From Sialis fuliginosa (lineage: Eukaryota > Arthropoda > Insecta > Megaloptera > Sialidae): a DNA stretch of 64,000 nt. Numbering within the stretch: the stretch's first letter is position 1; the number at the start of each line of letters is the position of its first letter. The stretch spans positions 16,835,001 through 16,899,000 of the forward strand of contig OY540813.1 in NCBI GenBank assembly GCA_961205875.1. The letters are read 5' to 3'. The position numbers were made by a program, and so were the translations under genes. The notes beneath the pieces are model-generated. The model was given only the letters and a program-made list of their open reading frames with translations, did not search any database and was not told the origin of the DNA. Shown one piece after another: positions 23,701 to 34,132 of this stretch.

Positions 23701-26214
23701 AAGGTGTGGAACTCACTTGTCAAGCTTTTTACTAAAAAAAATTATATTCAAATATGGAACGCCGTTACATTACAAAAAAAAACTCTGCCCCTTCTTACTT
23801 TGGCTCCTTCCTGTACAATAACCAAATTCTATAATTTTTTTAAAGAAAAATAATTTAATCAAACATTTTTTGTAAGAAACAATAATGTTATTTTTTTCCC
23901 TTTTATACCTGTAACCACGATATACTGTAACAGATTTTTTGAATTACAACTTTATAAAGCTATGTAAAATATTATTGGTTTTTTTTACATAGTTCTTTAA
24001 CATAATATTATTTTATGTTCAGTATTGAACATATACATTACAGGTTCCAATACCAGTTCTACATCGAATCCAACATCTACGACCTCGTCGAGTGCTTCAT
24101 CAAGTCACAGTGACCCAACCGGAACCCAACAAGGTGGTGCCAACGTATCTCATCCAATGCAGAATGTTATTCCGATGTGCGTGTATCTTATGTCAAGAGT
24201 AGCTATCCGCTTGGACATAGAAGATACATTGCAAACTACTGTAGCTCAAATAGCTTCAGCTATTATTAGTTCAGATGAACTTTGTTTAAATAAAAACATT
24301 GCTGATAAGATTTTTATATTATGGATGAATAGTCCTTTATTAGGTAATTTTAGTTAATTAGATAACTTAAATTAATATACAACTTTTACTAGAATTCACA
24401 GAAGAATTTCTAAAGTTTGCAGCAGTCAAAAATATAAGGTGGACTAAATACATTAAAATATAAAAAGCCTGATTTTAAAAATATTAAATTATACGGCAGA
24501 TAAAGTGTGTTAAAATAATCTAAGATAACTTGTGAATGTGTTAAAATTAAAATTTGTATGATTATCATGTTCTGCTTTTCTGTAAAATTTATAACTTGAA
24601 TTTTAATATTATTTGTATATTTATGTTATAGAATTACAATTGAAACCAAATCATAAGCCAGTAGAAATAAGAAGAGCATGGAGGTCATTATTAAATCAAT
24701 ATAGTCATGGATCTCTACATCAACAACAAAGAGATGAACCGAGGTTAACACTTCAGAGAAATGTCTTTTTTCCACGTCAAGCTGAAGAAAAAATTAAGTA
24801 AATAAAAAATAAATTTATTTTTTGTAATTCTGTTTATTATTTTTTTCCATGTTTTAGAGATCAAAGAATTTTAGAACTACTTTATGAAGAAGCAAAATAT
24901 AATATATTAAAGGGACGTTATCCCTGTGAGGCCCATCACTGTATTACATTAGGTGGAATTCAAGCTAGAATAGAATTAGGACCTTACAATCCACAACTAC
25001 ATACGACACATTTTTTTAGGTTTATACTTTTGTATGTAAAACATCATCAGTATTAGACTGAGAAAAACTTTCATTTTAGAGAACAACAAAGAAAATTTTT
25101 ACCATCGTACGTAAGAAAAAGTTCTAATTGGACTTGGTTACCAGTTAGCTCAAAGAATTCTGCAGAAGTAAAACTACTTGAACAATATAAAAGAATACCG
25201 GCTTCAACTACAAATCGAAAACTTATAAGAAAATATCTAGAATTTTGTTGGTCTTTACCCTTTTATGGGTATGTCATATTGTTAACAAAACCTTTTTTTT
25301 AATAAATAAATGGGTTATTTTGTTTTTTAGTTGTGCATTTTTTCAAGGACAGGTCGAACAGCCAGTTAGAGGTTTAACTAGTCTTATGACACATCAAGAT
25401 ATTCCAGTATTGGTTGCAATTAATTCACAAGGTGTTTACGTTATTGATGATGTGCAATGTGTAAGTATTATACAGCTATACCCTAAGTTATGGTTCTTCG
25501 ACTTATGGCATTTTGCTTACCACCATTCCTCAAAGTTGCATTGCTTGCTTTTGAGTTGTTTCTTTATGGCTTATAAAATAACAGTGTTTTGATTAGCGGA
25601 CATTTTTGAGTTACCAAAGGTGACATAACTTTGAGGTATGACTGTATTAAATGTGGTATATCTGTGACTTAACTTTACATATATCTATATTTCATTTGTT
25701 TGTTTCAGACCTTACTATTAGGACTTAAATATGATGAATTAAGTTGGGATTATGCACGTCCATCACGTGAAGATAATCCAGATTGCATGTCGTGCTTATT
25801 TTTACAATTCATGGTCTTAGAAAACGGTGCTCGTGTGTCTAAAGTATTACAAGTATTTTCGAGACAAGCAAATATGATGGATACACTTATATCTGGATTT
25901 ATGGATCAACTTAAAAGAAATGTAGCAGCAGGTGCATCTTTAGATGAAGTGGATAGACCTTTGTATGATGGAAATACAGACAGTGATGGTAATAATTTTT
26001 TGATATAACGTGTTTTATGGAAAAAATAAAATTTTGTGTTTTTTTTTTTTATATATTTGTAGATACTCATATGCCATTAACAATGGGTAGAATAGGAAGG
26101 CGTGATGCTCCACAATCAAATTTAAGTAATAAGTTAAGTCGACTTACTCTAAGTACATTTGATGAAGATGGCCATTGCATTGGACAAATGGGTTCTTGGT
26201 CTTTTAGTTACTAG
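17761..26214 (+). CDS. FERM domain-containing protein 8 (FRMD8/Bili)
   Basis: FERM-domain adaptor. Vertebrate FRMD8 binds iRhoms and supports ADAM17 surface stability; Drosophila Bili opposes Wnt signalling at the LRP6/Arrow level. Nine exons keep one frame: 17761-17879, 17950-18164, 24044-24343, 24632-24797, 24858-25019, 25080-25268, 25331-25460, 25709-25988 and 26063-26214, giving 570 aa. Residues 1-150 are Ser/Asn-rich and disordered. The FERM domain runs from about residue 153 (VIPMCVYLMSRVAIRLD) through NKNIADKIFILWMNSPLL, RAWRSLLNQYSHG, KYNILKGRYPCEAHH, LGGIQARIELGPYNP, KYLEFCWSLPFYGCAFFQGQ, VLVAINSQGVYVID and ELSWDYARP to about residue 490. The C-terminal tail has GRIGRRDAPQSN and LSRLTLSTFDEDG. 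An upstream ATG at 17750 is out of frame and hits a stop. Intron 2 (5.9 kb) holds an antisense GPCR gene and several MITEs; its remainder (22.1-24.0 kb) is plain AT-rich DNA. Confidence 0.92.
18235..18537. mobile_element. hAT-like MITE in FRMD8 intron 2
   Basis: Ends CAGTGTTGCACAACCCTTC and AAGGTTGTGAATCACTG are inverted repeats. Flanking octamers GCATAAAG and GCCTAAAA agree at 6 of 8 positions, consistent with an old hAT insertion of 303 bp. Non-coding. Confidence 0.65.
18831..19006. mobile_element. hAT MITE with perfect 8-bp duplication (FRMD8 intron 2)
   Basis: Ends CAGGCGTGGAACTAG and CTGGATCCACGCTTG form the TIR. Exact duplications CATACATT lie at 18823-18830 and 19007-19014. The 176-bp body has a run of ten G (18861-18870) and a C-rich run near the other end. 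Non-coding. Confidence 0.9.
19181..19259. mobile_element. Degenerate TTAA-type palindrome
   Basis: TTAA (19177-19180) is followed by TCCTTTAACTA. The inverse TAGTTAAAGG ends at 19259, next to a decayed TTAG. It resembles the short piggyBac-like palindromes elsewhere in the window. Confidence 0.45.
19758..19819. mobile_element. 62-bp TTAA-flanked palindrome beside the GPCR 3' end
   Basis: TTAA at 19754-19757 and 19820-19823 bracket inverted ends CACATTGTTGACC and GGTCAACAATGTG. It lies 37 bp beyond the GPCR stop codon, so it probably falls in that gene's 3' UTR and could fold as a hairpin in the transcript. Confidence 0.55.
19857..22094 (-). CDS. Class A (rhodopsin-like) G protein-coupled receptor, GPR119-like
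   Basis: Seven-transmembrane receptor. Minus-strand exons 22094-21893, 21381-21247 and 20722-19857 join in phase 1 and give 400 aa. The N-terminus is acidic with an N-glycosylation site (NIS). TM1 is IVIPIFGAIIILLNLIVVI, TM2 contains LFLGNVAMADLITGF, and TM3 ends in VGLIAVDRFLYIIHGL (a DRF variant of DRY). TM4 is ATWIFGIIFGFLPAMGW, TM6 has VLTWMPYF and TM7 has NSLFNPLIYAWW (the NPxxY motif). ECL2 carries one Cys (GKICWF), and a Cys pair precedes TM3. The C-tail is Ser/Thr/Lys-rich. The DRF-LLNL-WMPY pattern resembles the MECA group and insect proteins annotated as glucose-dependent insulinotropic receptor (GPR119) homologues; the ligand is unknown. The whole gene lies antisense in FRMD8 intron 2. 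Confidence 0.88.
21534..21834. mobile_element. Tc1/mariner-type MITE in the GPCR intron
   Basis: TA-CAGTGACTTCCAAAGT at the left and ACTTTTGGAAGGCACTG-TA at the right form TIRs with a TA duplication. This end sequence is typical of Tc1-like elements. Internally, CACAAAAACACCCATCTCCAC is mirrored by GTGGTGAGTGTTTTTGTG. The element is 301 bp and non-coding. Confidence 0.75.
23679..23787 (-). mobile_element. Internally deleted CAGGGC-type hAT MITE
   Basis: Inverse-orientation relative of the elements at 29243 and 30711, sharing GGAACTCACTTGTCAAGC, ATTATATTCAAATA and GGAACGCCGTTACATTAC. Ends CAGGGCTTTTTT and AAAAACTCTG. The flanks CCCCTATC and CCCCTTCT are only partly alike. Confidence 0.6.
25471..25645. 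mobile_element. TA-type MITE, family K copy 1 (FRMD8 intron)
   Basis: Ends TACAGCTATACCCTAAGTTA and TAACTTTGAGGTATGACTGTA are inverted repeats. Shares CAAAGTTGC..GCTTG, TAGCGGACATTTTTGAGTTA and the ends with a second copy at 26.92-27.15 kb. It begins 10 bp after a splice donor. Confidence 0.7.
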
Positions 26215-26923
26215 CAGACTCTCGGGACAAGTCTATAATTTAATTTTACTGTTTTACGTAATCTCTTAAAAAACAAGCTTTAATTTTTATATTGTTTATT
26301 TATTAACTTTATTAACTATTAAGTTGTATTAAGAATCAAAAAGCGGATGATACATTAATGCAGTGATTCCCAAATTTTTTCGACTCACAGCACCATATTA
26401 AGGTTTTTCCATGACGCCGTTTCCTGTCAAAGCATGACTAATCATAAGAGATAATAAATAATACCAGAAAAAATTGTAATAGACAAGTCAAACAACTGCA
26501 TTATTGAACAAATTCATTCATTTCAAATGAAAAAAATATCTTTAAATAACATGGAATATGCAAACGAATGTTTGCAATTGATATTTGTCCATGTATTTTT
26601 CCTATATTGTCTGGAAATGGCATTAGAATATAATTTATGTAATGATTATTACATATAATCCCAAAATAAAGAATATATTAATATAAATGAAAATTTCAAT
26701 AAAACAAAAAATAATTGTAAGAATAATATTTCTACTACATAGAAATTGTATTAACCCAAAGATTATAGTGATATTATGTAATTTAATTTTTTTTAATGTG
26801 ATCTTTCTAACTTTAATAAACTCACTGAATATAAAATCTGCACTAATAGAATAGAGAAATGTAAATTCTAAAAACCGCATGATTTTTTAACATCAATTTT
26901 AAATATAATTTTTATAATAGTGT

Positions 26924-27147
26924 ACAGTCATACCATGAGTTACTACTCTTCAACTTACATCACTTTGCGTTTACATACACTTACAATTACCATGAATCCC
27001 CAAAGTTGCGACACTTGCTTTGGAGTTAAATCTCTTCAGCGGCATGAATATACTGCCGATTAAAATAATATTGCTTCAACTAGCAGACATTTTTAAGTTA
27101 TGACACACGTATGGAACTGAAGGTGGTGTAACTTTGGGGTATGATTA
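26924..27147. mobile_element. TA-type MITE, family K copy 2
   Basis: Starts ACAGTCATACCATGAGTTA and ends TAACTTTGGGGTATGATTA. The interior matches the copy at 25471, with CCAAAGTTGCGACACTTGC and TAGCAGACATTTTTAAGTTA. Same orientation and 1.45 kb away. Confidence 0.7.
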
Positions 27148-27213
27148 TTTGTTTATTAATTGAGAAATACATGTATAAAGTGTTGTGAAATTTTAAAAAT
27201 TAAAGACAGCTAA

Positions 27214-27362
27214 TCCTGAATCACCTAGGTGCTTTTTTAATTACACAACCACTTAATGTCGGTCATGGTAACTGCAGTAGTATTAGAAATACTTAATTAA
27301 TAGAAAAGATAAAGAAAAATGTTGATTTACGTTCCCTGTGACTGCACGTAGGTGATTAAGGG
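27214..27362. mobile_element. piggyBac-like MITE between FRMD8 and DRC7
   Basis: Ends TCCTGAATCACCTAGGTGC and GCACGTAGGTGATTAAGG are inverted repeats. The right flank is TTAA (27363-27366) and the left is a decayed CTAA. It is 149 bp and non-coding. Confidence 0.6.
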
Positions 27363-27573
27363 TTAATATTATTGATTTTCTATCATACCAATTATATTTA
27401 TTTTATTTATGCAAATATTAATTCTCTAATATTTTATGTATACTCCAGGTACCTATGTTGATATTTTTGTTGATGTACTTTAATTTAATTTTTAATTGTG
27501 ATACTAAAATAAGTTTTTATGCTTTTAATATTGTTATTGTAAAATGTATAATAAATAAAAAAAATATTGAATA

Positions 27574-30500
27574 TTAACAAATTTTTAGCCGACTATCATG
27601 ATTTAAATATTCTTCAAATGCAGCATATCTAAAATATATAAAATATTGTTATTAAGATTTCATAAAATAAGTTAATAATATTTTCTACCTTTCTTTCGCG
27701 AGTTCTTTAAAACGGGCGAGACGAATTTCAATCGTACGTAATAAAAATTTCTCTTCGTGCAATTCTTTATAATAGAAATCTTCTTCTTCAGGTGATAAGC
27801 TGTTCTGTATCTGATCAAAATTCTTTTGTTTTTTAATTATTTCTACACATTTCTGGAAAAAATAAAGATAAATATAATAATTAAGTATTTTTATTATATT
27901 TAGTTTTAAGTATTAACTATACTTTCATTTTCACACTTGAAAAGTACCTTTTCATAATGTTGTTGGATGACATTCACTCTCTTTACAAGTGTCTGTTTGA
28001 AATCTTTCATACAAGCACATCTTATTTGTTCTGCATCTTTTTCAGTCATAGCTCTCGGCATATTCAATCGTTGAAGGTATAAAGCCAAGTAATCTATTTC
28101 ATTAGCAACATCTTTTTTACATTGCTTCATTGCTTGCATTTCCTACAATAAATTATAAAAATTTCAGTTTTATTTATTTCAAACAAATTCAGAACAATTA
28201 TCTTTCAATAATTTTGTGATCAGTACAAATTGAATAGTAATGAAATACTCATTTTGTTCTAATTGAAATTAATTGTGTATGAGTAACTTTCAAGAACAGA
28301 AATAAGCGTGAAAAATAGTTGATGCGTGTGTACCTTTTCTTTTATTCCTAGGACAGCATCTTCATTGCGCTCTGGGTGGAACATAGACACAGTCAGTCGT
28401 GGTACAGCTTGTTCTACACTTCGTAATTTTAAAAATGTAGTCACTTCATCTTCCATTTGTCGTACGTGATATTCAGCTGCATGTTCAGCTTCCAAAGATT
28501 CTTTCAATAAATAAAATAACTCTAATTGTGTTGCCGGTTTTGCACCTATTTCCGCCTATTAGTATTAATAATGAAATATTAAAAATGTATATTTTTAAAA
28601 TTATCATTCAGTAAACCCTCGACTTTATGGATGGTTAAATCTAAATGTGCGCAAAATACTGAAATTATATTTATATTTATTTAAAATCAGCGACAAATCA
28701 ACCAACTCAGAAAACAAAGTGCATTAAAAAAGACAAAAACATTTTTATAAATTAAAAATGTTAAATATATATACATATATATAATGTTTAAAAAATTTAA
28801 GAAATTAATACAAAACCTGATAACCAGATGTGAGATCTGGATTAAAAGTAAGTCTGTCTCCCCGTTCAGTAACAGGAGGTTTGAGAAATTCACGTGTAGA
28901 GGCAGTTATAGATCCTTCCTCATAATGGTATTTTATTCTTATTTCATTTTCTTCTGTTGCAAATTCTCTGACAGCGATATCTTGAGATGCTTTCTTTGAA
29001 TAATCACGAGCAAATTTTTCAGTAATGCTCTATAAATATATTTTAAAATAATATACAGTAATCTGTCAATTTATATGGTTAATTAATTCTATATACCATC
29101 TAAATAAAATCACGTAAATAATAAGTTATTTAATATTACAAATAAAAAATTTTGTAATAATAAAATAAATTTACGTTATTCAGATTTACAACTGTAAATG
29201 TAAACTGTAAAGTAACTACTTTCGCACATACATAACAATAGTCAGGGCTTTTTTTTGTAATGTAATGCGGTGGAATGGCGTTCTGGCATCTTTTTTTCAT
29301 AGCATAAGAATAAGCTGCTTTAATTTTAATTTAAATGATATTTGAATATAATTTGCTCTTATAAAAAGCTTGACAAGAAGTGAGTTCTAGCACCTTTTTG
29401 TTTTAAAAAAAACCCTGACAATAGTTATAACTATGAGGAAGACTGTAAAATTCTCGGTCTCAGGTTTGGTATTTGGCGTTTTTCCGATTTTTGCTGTTGC
29501 TCCATTTTTGTTAGGTGTGTCAATAATTCAGACATGGTGACATTTATCATTTAATTATTCGTAGACGTAATTACACTAATGACATGATTTTTGCCCTATA
29601 TTTTCATAAAAAGTTGCACAAATAGTGATTCATAGCATGAGCAATTACAATAACAAGAAAGTACCTGAGGCCCAGAAATTTTCAGCCTAGCCTCGTATAA
29701 GCAGCAAACTTACCACAATAAGTCTTCGAGGACCTTCTATCATTCCTGGTGGCGGGGAACCTTTCTCAGCAAAACAAGTAACGCGTGATATCAATCGATC
29801 ATCACGACCTTCGTATGTTTCAGCTAGCATAGTTGGTGTCATTTCTAAATACAGAAGCCCATCTGCTCTTCCTTCTATGTAAAATACAAAATTATGCCTG
29901 CTTTCCATATCTGTTTCTGTTATATAATAGTTGTGTTCTGAAACAAAAAATATAAATTAATATTTTAATAAATAACATTAAAAAGATTTTAATTATACCT
30001 TTACAACAATCTTTTCTTCCTCTTTCAAAATATTCTATAACTGCATCGTCTTTAAGATCTTTTTTCGTTTTATAATGAAAGTCTGCACGATTTTTATAAA
30101 ACTGATAAGTAACTGTCGGATCACAATACTCGTAATCTTCATATTGGGAAACGCATGCAACCATTCCGTCACGTTGTAAATAAGGTGAGTATTTTTCAAC
30201 TCTACATTTCTTATAATTTATAAGTTTGTTACTAAAAGGATATCTTCTTTCAAGCACTATAAAAAATATATATTTATGAATATATAATAATAGCCAATAT
30301 TGCAGTTTAACTTTCGGTTTGTTATATAAGACTGGGTGATAATATAATTATAGTTTTGAAAGTTTAGTTATATAATACAAAACAAAATAATTACTAGAAT
30401 AAGGCACTTCTATAGAATCACACCATGGAGCTGGCATATCTAAATGTTTTTCAATATTTGATTGTTTGAATTCTCCTTCTTCTCCTGTTGTAAATGTTCC

Positions 30501-32096
30501 GATTTTACGTGACTGTATAGGTTCACCAACTAAGAAATGTTCCCATTTCTCTGGATCCCATAGATCCCATGATAAATTAAATATACCTACTGAACAATCT
30601 TGTATGTTCACCTGAATTACATAGATTAATTAAGTATTAAATTACATATCAATGTTGAGAAAGCTAAAACCAAATAAAGAATAACCCTTTGGTTAATATT
30701 GAGTTATATACAGAGCTTTTTTTGTAATACATTACGTTACAACGCGGTGGAACGGCGTTCCGGCACCTTTTTTTCGTGGCATAAAAAAAGCTACTTTAAA
30801 TTTTATTTAAATAATATTTGAATATAATTTCCTTTAGTAAACTTGACATGAAATGAGTTCCGGCACTTTTTTGTTTGAAAAAAAGCCCTGGTTATATATA
30901 CTATTAAAATTAGTATTCATGCTGCGCTGAATGGTATATACAACATATAGCTCTACAATGAAAAATATACCACTTGTAAAATTAAATAGTAAAATTTCAA
31001 CAAATTTGGGTGTATCCAGGGGCGTCGACTACATGGGGCTTGAGGGGCTCAAGCCCCCCCCCCCAATATTACCGTCGGGGGGGCTGAGCCCCCTCAATAA
31101 ATGTATGCCTTCTGCCTGAGTAGTTGATTATATTTACTATATTATTATTTTGTCTTATATAAGGGAGAAGGGAGTCAGAAAAATTTGGGCCCCTCCAATA
31201 TTTTTAACAAGTTGGCGCCCCTGGATGTATCATTAAAAAACTAAAATTAAGTTTCTTTACAATCAGGATAAAAAATTGAATTTAGTTAAATATTCAAGTA
31301 TTTACATACTAGAATGAGTTAATTAAATATAAATAAATAATAAATAAATAAATAAGCAATTGAATTAAATATTTACCCAATAATTTTCATGGTTCCAGAT
31401 TGACTCTATACCAAGATAATCACTATCACCGATATTTTTTCGAACACCAGTACTTGGTTCAATAAAAAAAGGTTCTGTTACATCTCTTTTTCCTGGTAAA
31501 ATTAATACCCATCCATGTAATCTAAGTCCATATAAATCATCTGGTGGTGGTTTTTCTAGTTCCTATTAACAAAATTATGTATTGTTTTATAATTTAAATA
31601 TTAAATTATACCTGTGATATTTAAAGTCATTAATAAATACTATATTTATATTCATAAAATAATTAATATACGAACCGCTATTTCTATTAACTGTTTTTCT
31701 CTTTCTTGTCTTTTTATTTCTTCTTCACGATCAACTTCACGTTGTTCCATTTTCAATAAAAATTGACTACGTAAATCTCTTGGAGGTTTTAGTTGATATT
31801 TATCTTCTTTCACAGCGACTTTCTTTTTGTCAGCCTATTAATTAAAATATTTTTATGAAAAAAAAAGTTCATATTGATTATACTATTTTTAATTGATATA
31901 CCTCTTCTTCATCTAAAATAATAGGACATTCTACTCGTATTTGTAAATTATGTGTAATATCATATGTAGCATATCCTGAAACAACATAAGCATCGAATCC
32001 ACTTCCAATCAGTAATGAACAGAGAAGAATGGCCATTTCGAAGGAATTTCCTCTTTCACGTAATATTAAAGTTGCTGGCGACATAATCATTTCAGG
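27574..32096 (-). CDS. DRC7: Dynein regulatory complex subunit 7 (DRC7/Lobo), 5' incomplete
   Basis: Subunit of the nexin-dynein regulatory complex of motile axonemes (sperm tail); CCDC135 in vertebrates, lobo in Drosophila. Eleven minus-strand exons keep one frame: 32096-31902, 31834-31676, 31562-31377, 30611-30395, 30256-29999, 29937-29714, 29029-28817, 28555-28334, 28142-27948, 27852-27689 and 27628-27574, giving 695 codons. Landmarks are a transglutaminase-like segment RERGNSFEMAILLCSLLIGSG followed by FDAYVVSGYA, then YGLRLHGWVLILPGKR, DYLGIESIWNHENYW, WDPEKWEHFL, RVEKYSPYLQRDGM, YIEGRADGLLYLEM, and C-terminal coiled coil. About 180 N-terminal residues of the family are missing: the first exon begins with a clean acceptor (TTACAG) in phase 0, and I found no convincing upstream exon as far as 64 kb. 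One donor is weak (GCG|GTTCGT at 31675). Introns hold three hAT MITEs. Confidence 0.92.
29243..29417. mobile_element. CAGGGC-type hAT MITE with perfect 8-bp duplication (DRC7 intron)
   Basis: Ends CAGGGCTTTTTTTTG and AAAAAAAACCCTG. Exact duplications ACAATAGT at 29235-29242 and 29418-29425. It is 175 bp, in the same family as 30711-30890. Confidence 0.92.
30711..30890. mobile_element. CAGGGC-type hAT MITE with perfect 8-bp duplication (DRC7 intron)
   Basis: Ends CAGAGCTTTTTTTG and AAAAAAAGCCCTG. Exact duplications GTTATATA at 30703-30710 and 30891-30898. It is 180 bp; interior GGTGGAACGGCGTTCCGGCA contains a palindromic GGAACGGCGTTCC core. Confidence 0.92.
31017..31223. mobile_element. hAT MITE with C/G runs (DRC7 intron)
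   Basis: Ends CAGGGGCGTCGACTAC and GTTGGCGCCCCTG. Flanking octamers GGTGTATC and GATGTATC differ at one base. The interior has an eleven-C run and an inverse GGGGGG..CCCC block that can pair. Confidence 0.85.
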
Positions 32097-33065
32097 CTGT
32101 AATCATTTAAAAAATATTTTGTACTACATATTTGTATAAAGATTACAACAATGCAGATTTAAAATATTATTACAGAATACTGTATTACCGATATCTTTTT
32201 TGTAATATTTCTATAACAGATGTCGCTAGCCTATTTTGAATATGTATGTATTGTATTTAGTACCTACCTATATGATTAAATTAATATTTATATATGAAAG
32301 ATTAAGCAAATTAGTACTTGATTTGCTTTATTAAACTCTGACATTCAATTACAGCATGTAATTATTGGACGATAATATTTTGATTTATTATTATTTACAT
32401 ATATAATTAAATAATTTGCTTTTTATTATTACCTGCCGAATAATAATTATCATTTGAAATTTAATGCATGATTTAACTCTCAAATTATCAGTGAATACAG
32501 GATTTTTGTTTGAAAATTATGTAATATTTACTTTAGATTGAAACTAAATATCCGATATTATTTTATTGTGTAGCTTTAAAATTTCTTGAACACTATAGTA
32601 CCTAACTGTTCTTCGGTGTTAATTATTTCGTAGGCCTGTGCGTCATATGGACGAGGGTTATAGCATACGCTCACCCACACACACACACACACACACCGGC
32701 AGGCCAAGCGGTTCGTGGTGGCGGCGGGCGGTCCGAAGTTCGCGGAACTTGGGTTTGACCCGACCGATGTCCCACTAGTAGATAATTACTCGACCGATGG
32801 GCGACAGCAGCACGCGGCAGTGTACCTCGCCGACACGCATCGCCGCTCATTTCGTACACAGCGGCGTCATCAACTCGCACTAGACAAAACTGTACACCGT
32901 ACAGTAATTGTTCAAATTTTATATTCCGATTAAATAGCGGAAAATATTTATATGATTTTTTCTAAAGATGCTATTCGTATAAAATTTACATTTTAAAAGG
33001 AAAGAAAAAAATATTATAGATACCTATACATATTAAAACACACTTTACTAATAAGTATCAGTTTC
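32097..33065. other. Gene-free DNA 5' of DRC7 with first GC-rich islet
   Basis: AT-rich up to about 32635, then a 300-bp GC/CpG-rich islet (32636-32930) with a (CA)10 tract at 32676-32696. A donor-like CAG|GTAATA on the minus strand at 32433, with an ATG 20 bp upstream (32453), could in principle supply seven start codons (MIIIIRQ) in phase with DRC7. There is no homology support for that. Confidence 0.4.
32676..32696. repeat. (CA)n microsatellite
   Basis: (CA)10 at the edge of a GC-rich islet. Confidence 0.95.
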
Positions 33066-33260
33066 CAGGGCAGTGCTACGGGGGCCCAGAGCATAGGGGG
33101 GGGCCCGCAGCAGCGTAAAATTAAGGTCAGCAAGATTGAGGAACAAAAAAAGGCCATTCAAATTGTAGACAGGCAGCAAAGTTTTAATTTTTTTGCATAT
33201 AGTGAGAGCACTTCGGTCACTTGCTGTCTCGGGACCCCAGAACCTCTAGTTGCGGTCCTG
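33066..33260. mobile_element. hAT-like MITE with G/C-rich ends
   Basis: Left end CAGGGCAGTGCTACGGGGGC; right end AGTTGCGGTCCTG. Flanking octamers TCAGTTTC and CCAGTTTT agree at 6 of 8. It is 195 bp, with an internal G-run near 33098. Confidence 0.6.
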
Positions 33261-33469
33261 CCAGTTTTAAGTGATACAAGTTTTGAGGTTTGCGATGAAT
33301 CTCGGCCAATAGAACGATTAAAACGACGCGTCTTACGCCTATAGAAGCCAAGATTAAAATTTTTAAAAGAATGAATATTATATACAATATAATATAAGTA
33401 CCTACCTATATTTGCGATTTATTATTTAATACTAGATTTACTGAATTTTTGCCCTCCATTTAAATCAAA

Positions 33470-33690
33470 TTGACAGACAGACACGGAAGGAAAAGTGTTT
33501 GTCTTGACCTGAATCGGAAAGATCAATTTAAAATTTTGAAATCGGAGAACAATTTTTTTGTCTCTTGTATCTTCGATATTGCGAGGAAGCAATTTATTTA
33601 AAATATTTTTCCATTTAGGTAATTCCTTATTTTCTAGTTATTTGCTTGTCTAAATTTAAATGCCGCACCCTGTTATAGTAGTAGGTCTAA
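33470..33690 (+). repeat. Dispersed repeat family I, copy 1 (CAGACACGGAA block)
   Basis: Shares GACAGACACGGAA, AAAGTGTTTGTCTTGACCT, CGGAAAGATCAATTT and TCTTCGATATTGCGAGGAAG with 61.79-61.95 kb, and in inverse with 55.20-55.33 kb. The downstream part (TTTAAATGCCGCACCCTG) recurs near 42.97-43.01 kb. Probably a retroelement or SINE tail; class not determined. Confidence 0.6.
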
Positions 33691-33829
33691 GCACTATTTC
33701 TTATGTATAAGTAGGTATATACCTATACAGTTGACCATTGTCCGTCTCAAACATTTAACATTAGTTCTTCAACAGTGATGGAACTTTGAGCCGTTGTAGT
33801 ACCGTAACCACGCATCTAATTACAGAGCG

Positions 33830-34075
33830 TTTCCTGTGATGTGGCGTGCACAGATCGCGGGAAGGCATGGCACCGGCGGGGGGGGGGGGCGAAGGGGGAG
33901 GAGGGTGATGCCGGCTTTACACGGCACGGTCACTGATTACAGAACAATCTGCCGGGAGAGAACCGCGCGCGCTATTGTGTGCGGATCACAGCACCTGGCC
34001 GCTCGATCGCGTTTGTCCCCCGTCTGTCAAACAGGGCAGGCTCTGCTTATTAGAACCTTGTGGGGGTGATCATGG
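33830..34075. other. GC/CpG-rich islet with a G-run
   Basis: GC-rich block with a run of ten G near 33879-33888 and several CpGs (CGCGCGC near 33963). No (CA)n here. The 77-codon ORF through it looks like a by-product of composition. Confidence 0.5.
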
Positions 34076-34132
34076 ATACCGTTCAACTATCGTAGATCAA
34101 TATACGAAAATCAAAATTAACTAATAGTTCTC

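Larger units (their letters stand above)
26215..27573. other. FRMD8-DRC7 convergent intergenic interval
   Basis: Holds the 3' UTRs of two convergent genes. A hAT-like left end (CAGTGATTCCCAAA) sits at about 26361, a family K MITE at 26924-27147 and a TTAA-type palindrome at 27214-27362. The rest is AT-rich, with no gene seen. Confidence 0.7.

Noticed and set aside
32433..32520. Upstream DRC7 exon reading NPVFTDNLRVKSCIKFQ
   Set aside because: Open and in phase with a good donor, but it shows no likeness to the DRC7 N-terminus; kept only as a possible short start exon.
32671..32933. Overlapping ORFs on both strands in the GC-rich islet near 32.8 kb
   Set aside because: Open on both strands because GC-rich DNA has few stops. 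No domain, no splice context and no match to the missing DRC7 N-terminus.
33836..34069. 77-codon Arg/Gly-rich ORF
   Set aside because: Runs through a G-homopolymer and a CpG islet; composition artefact.
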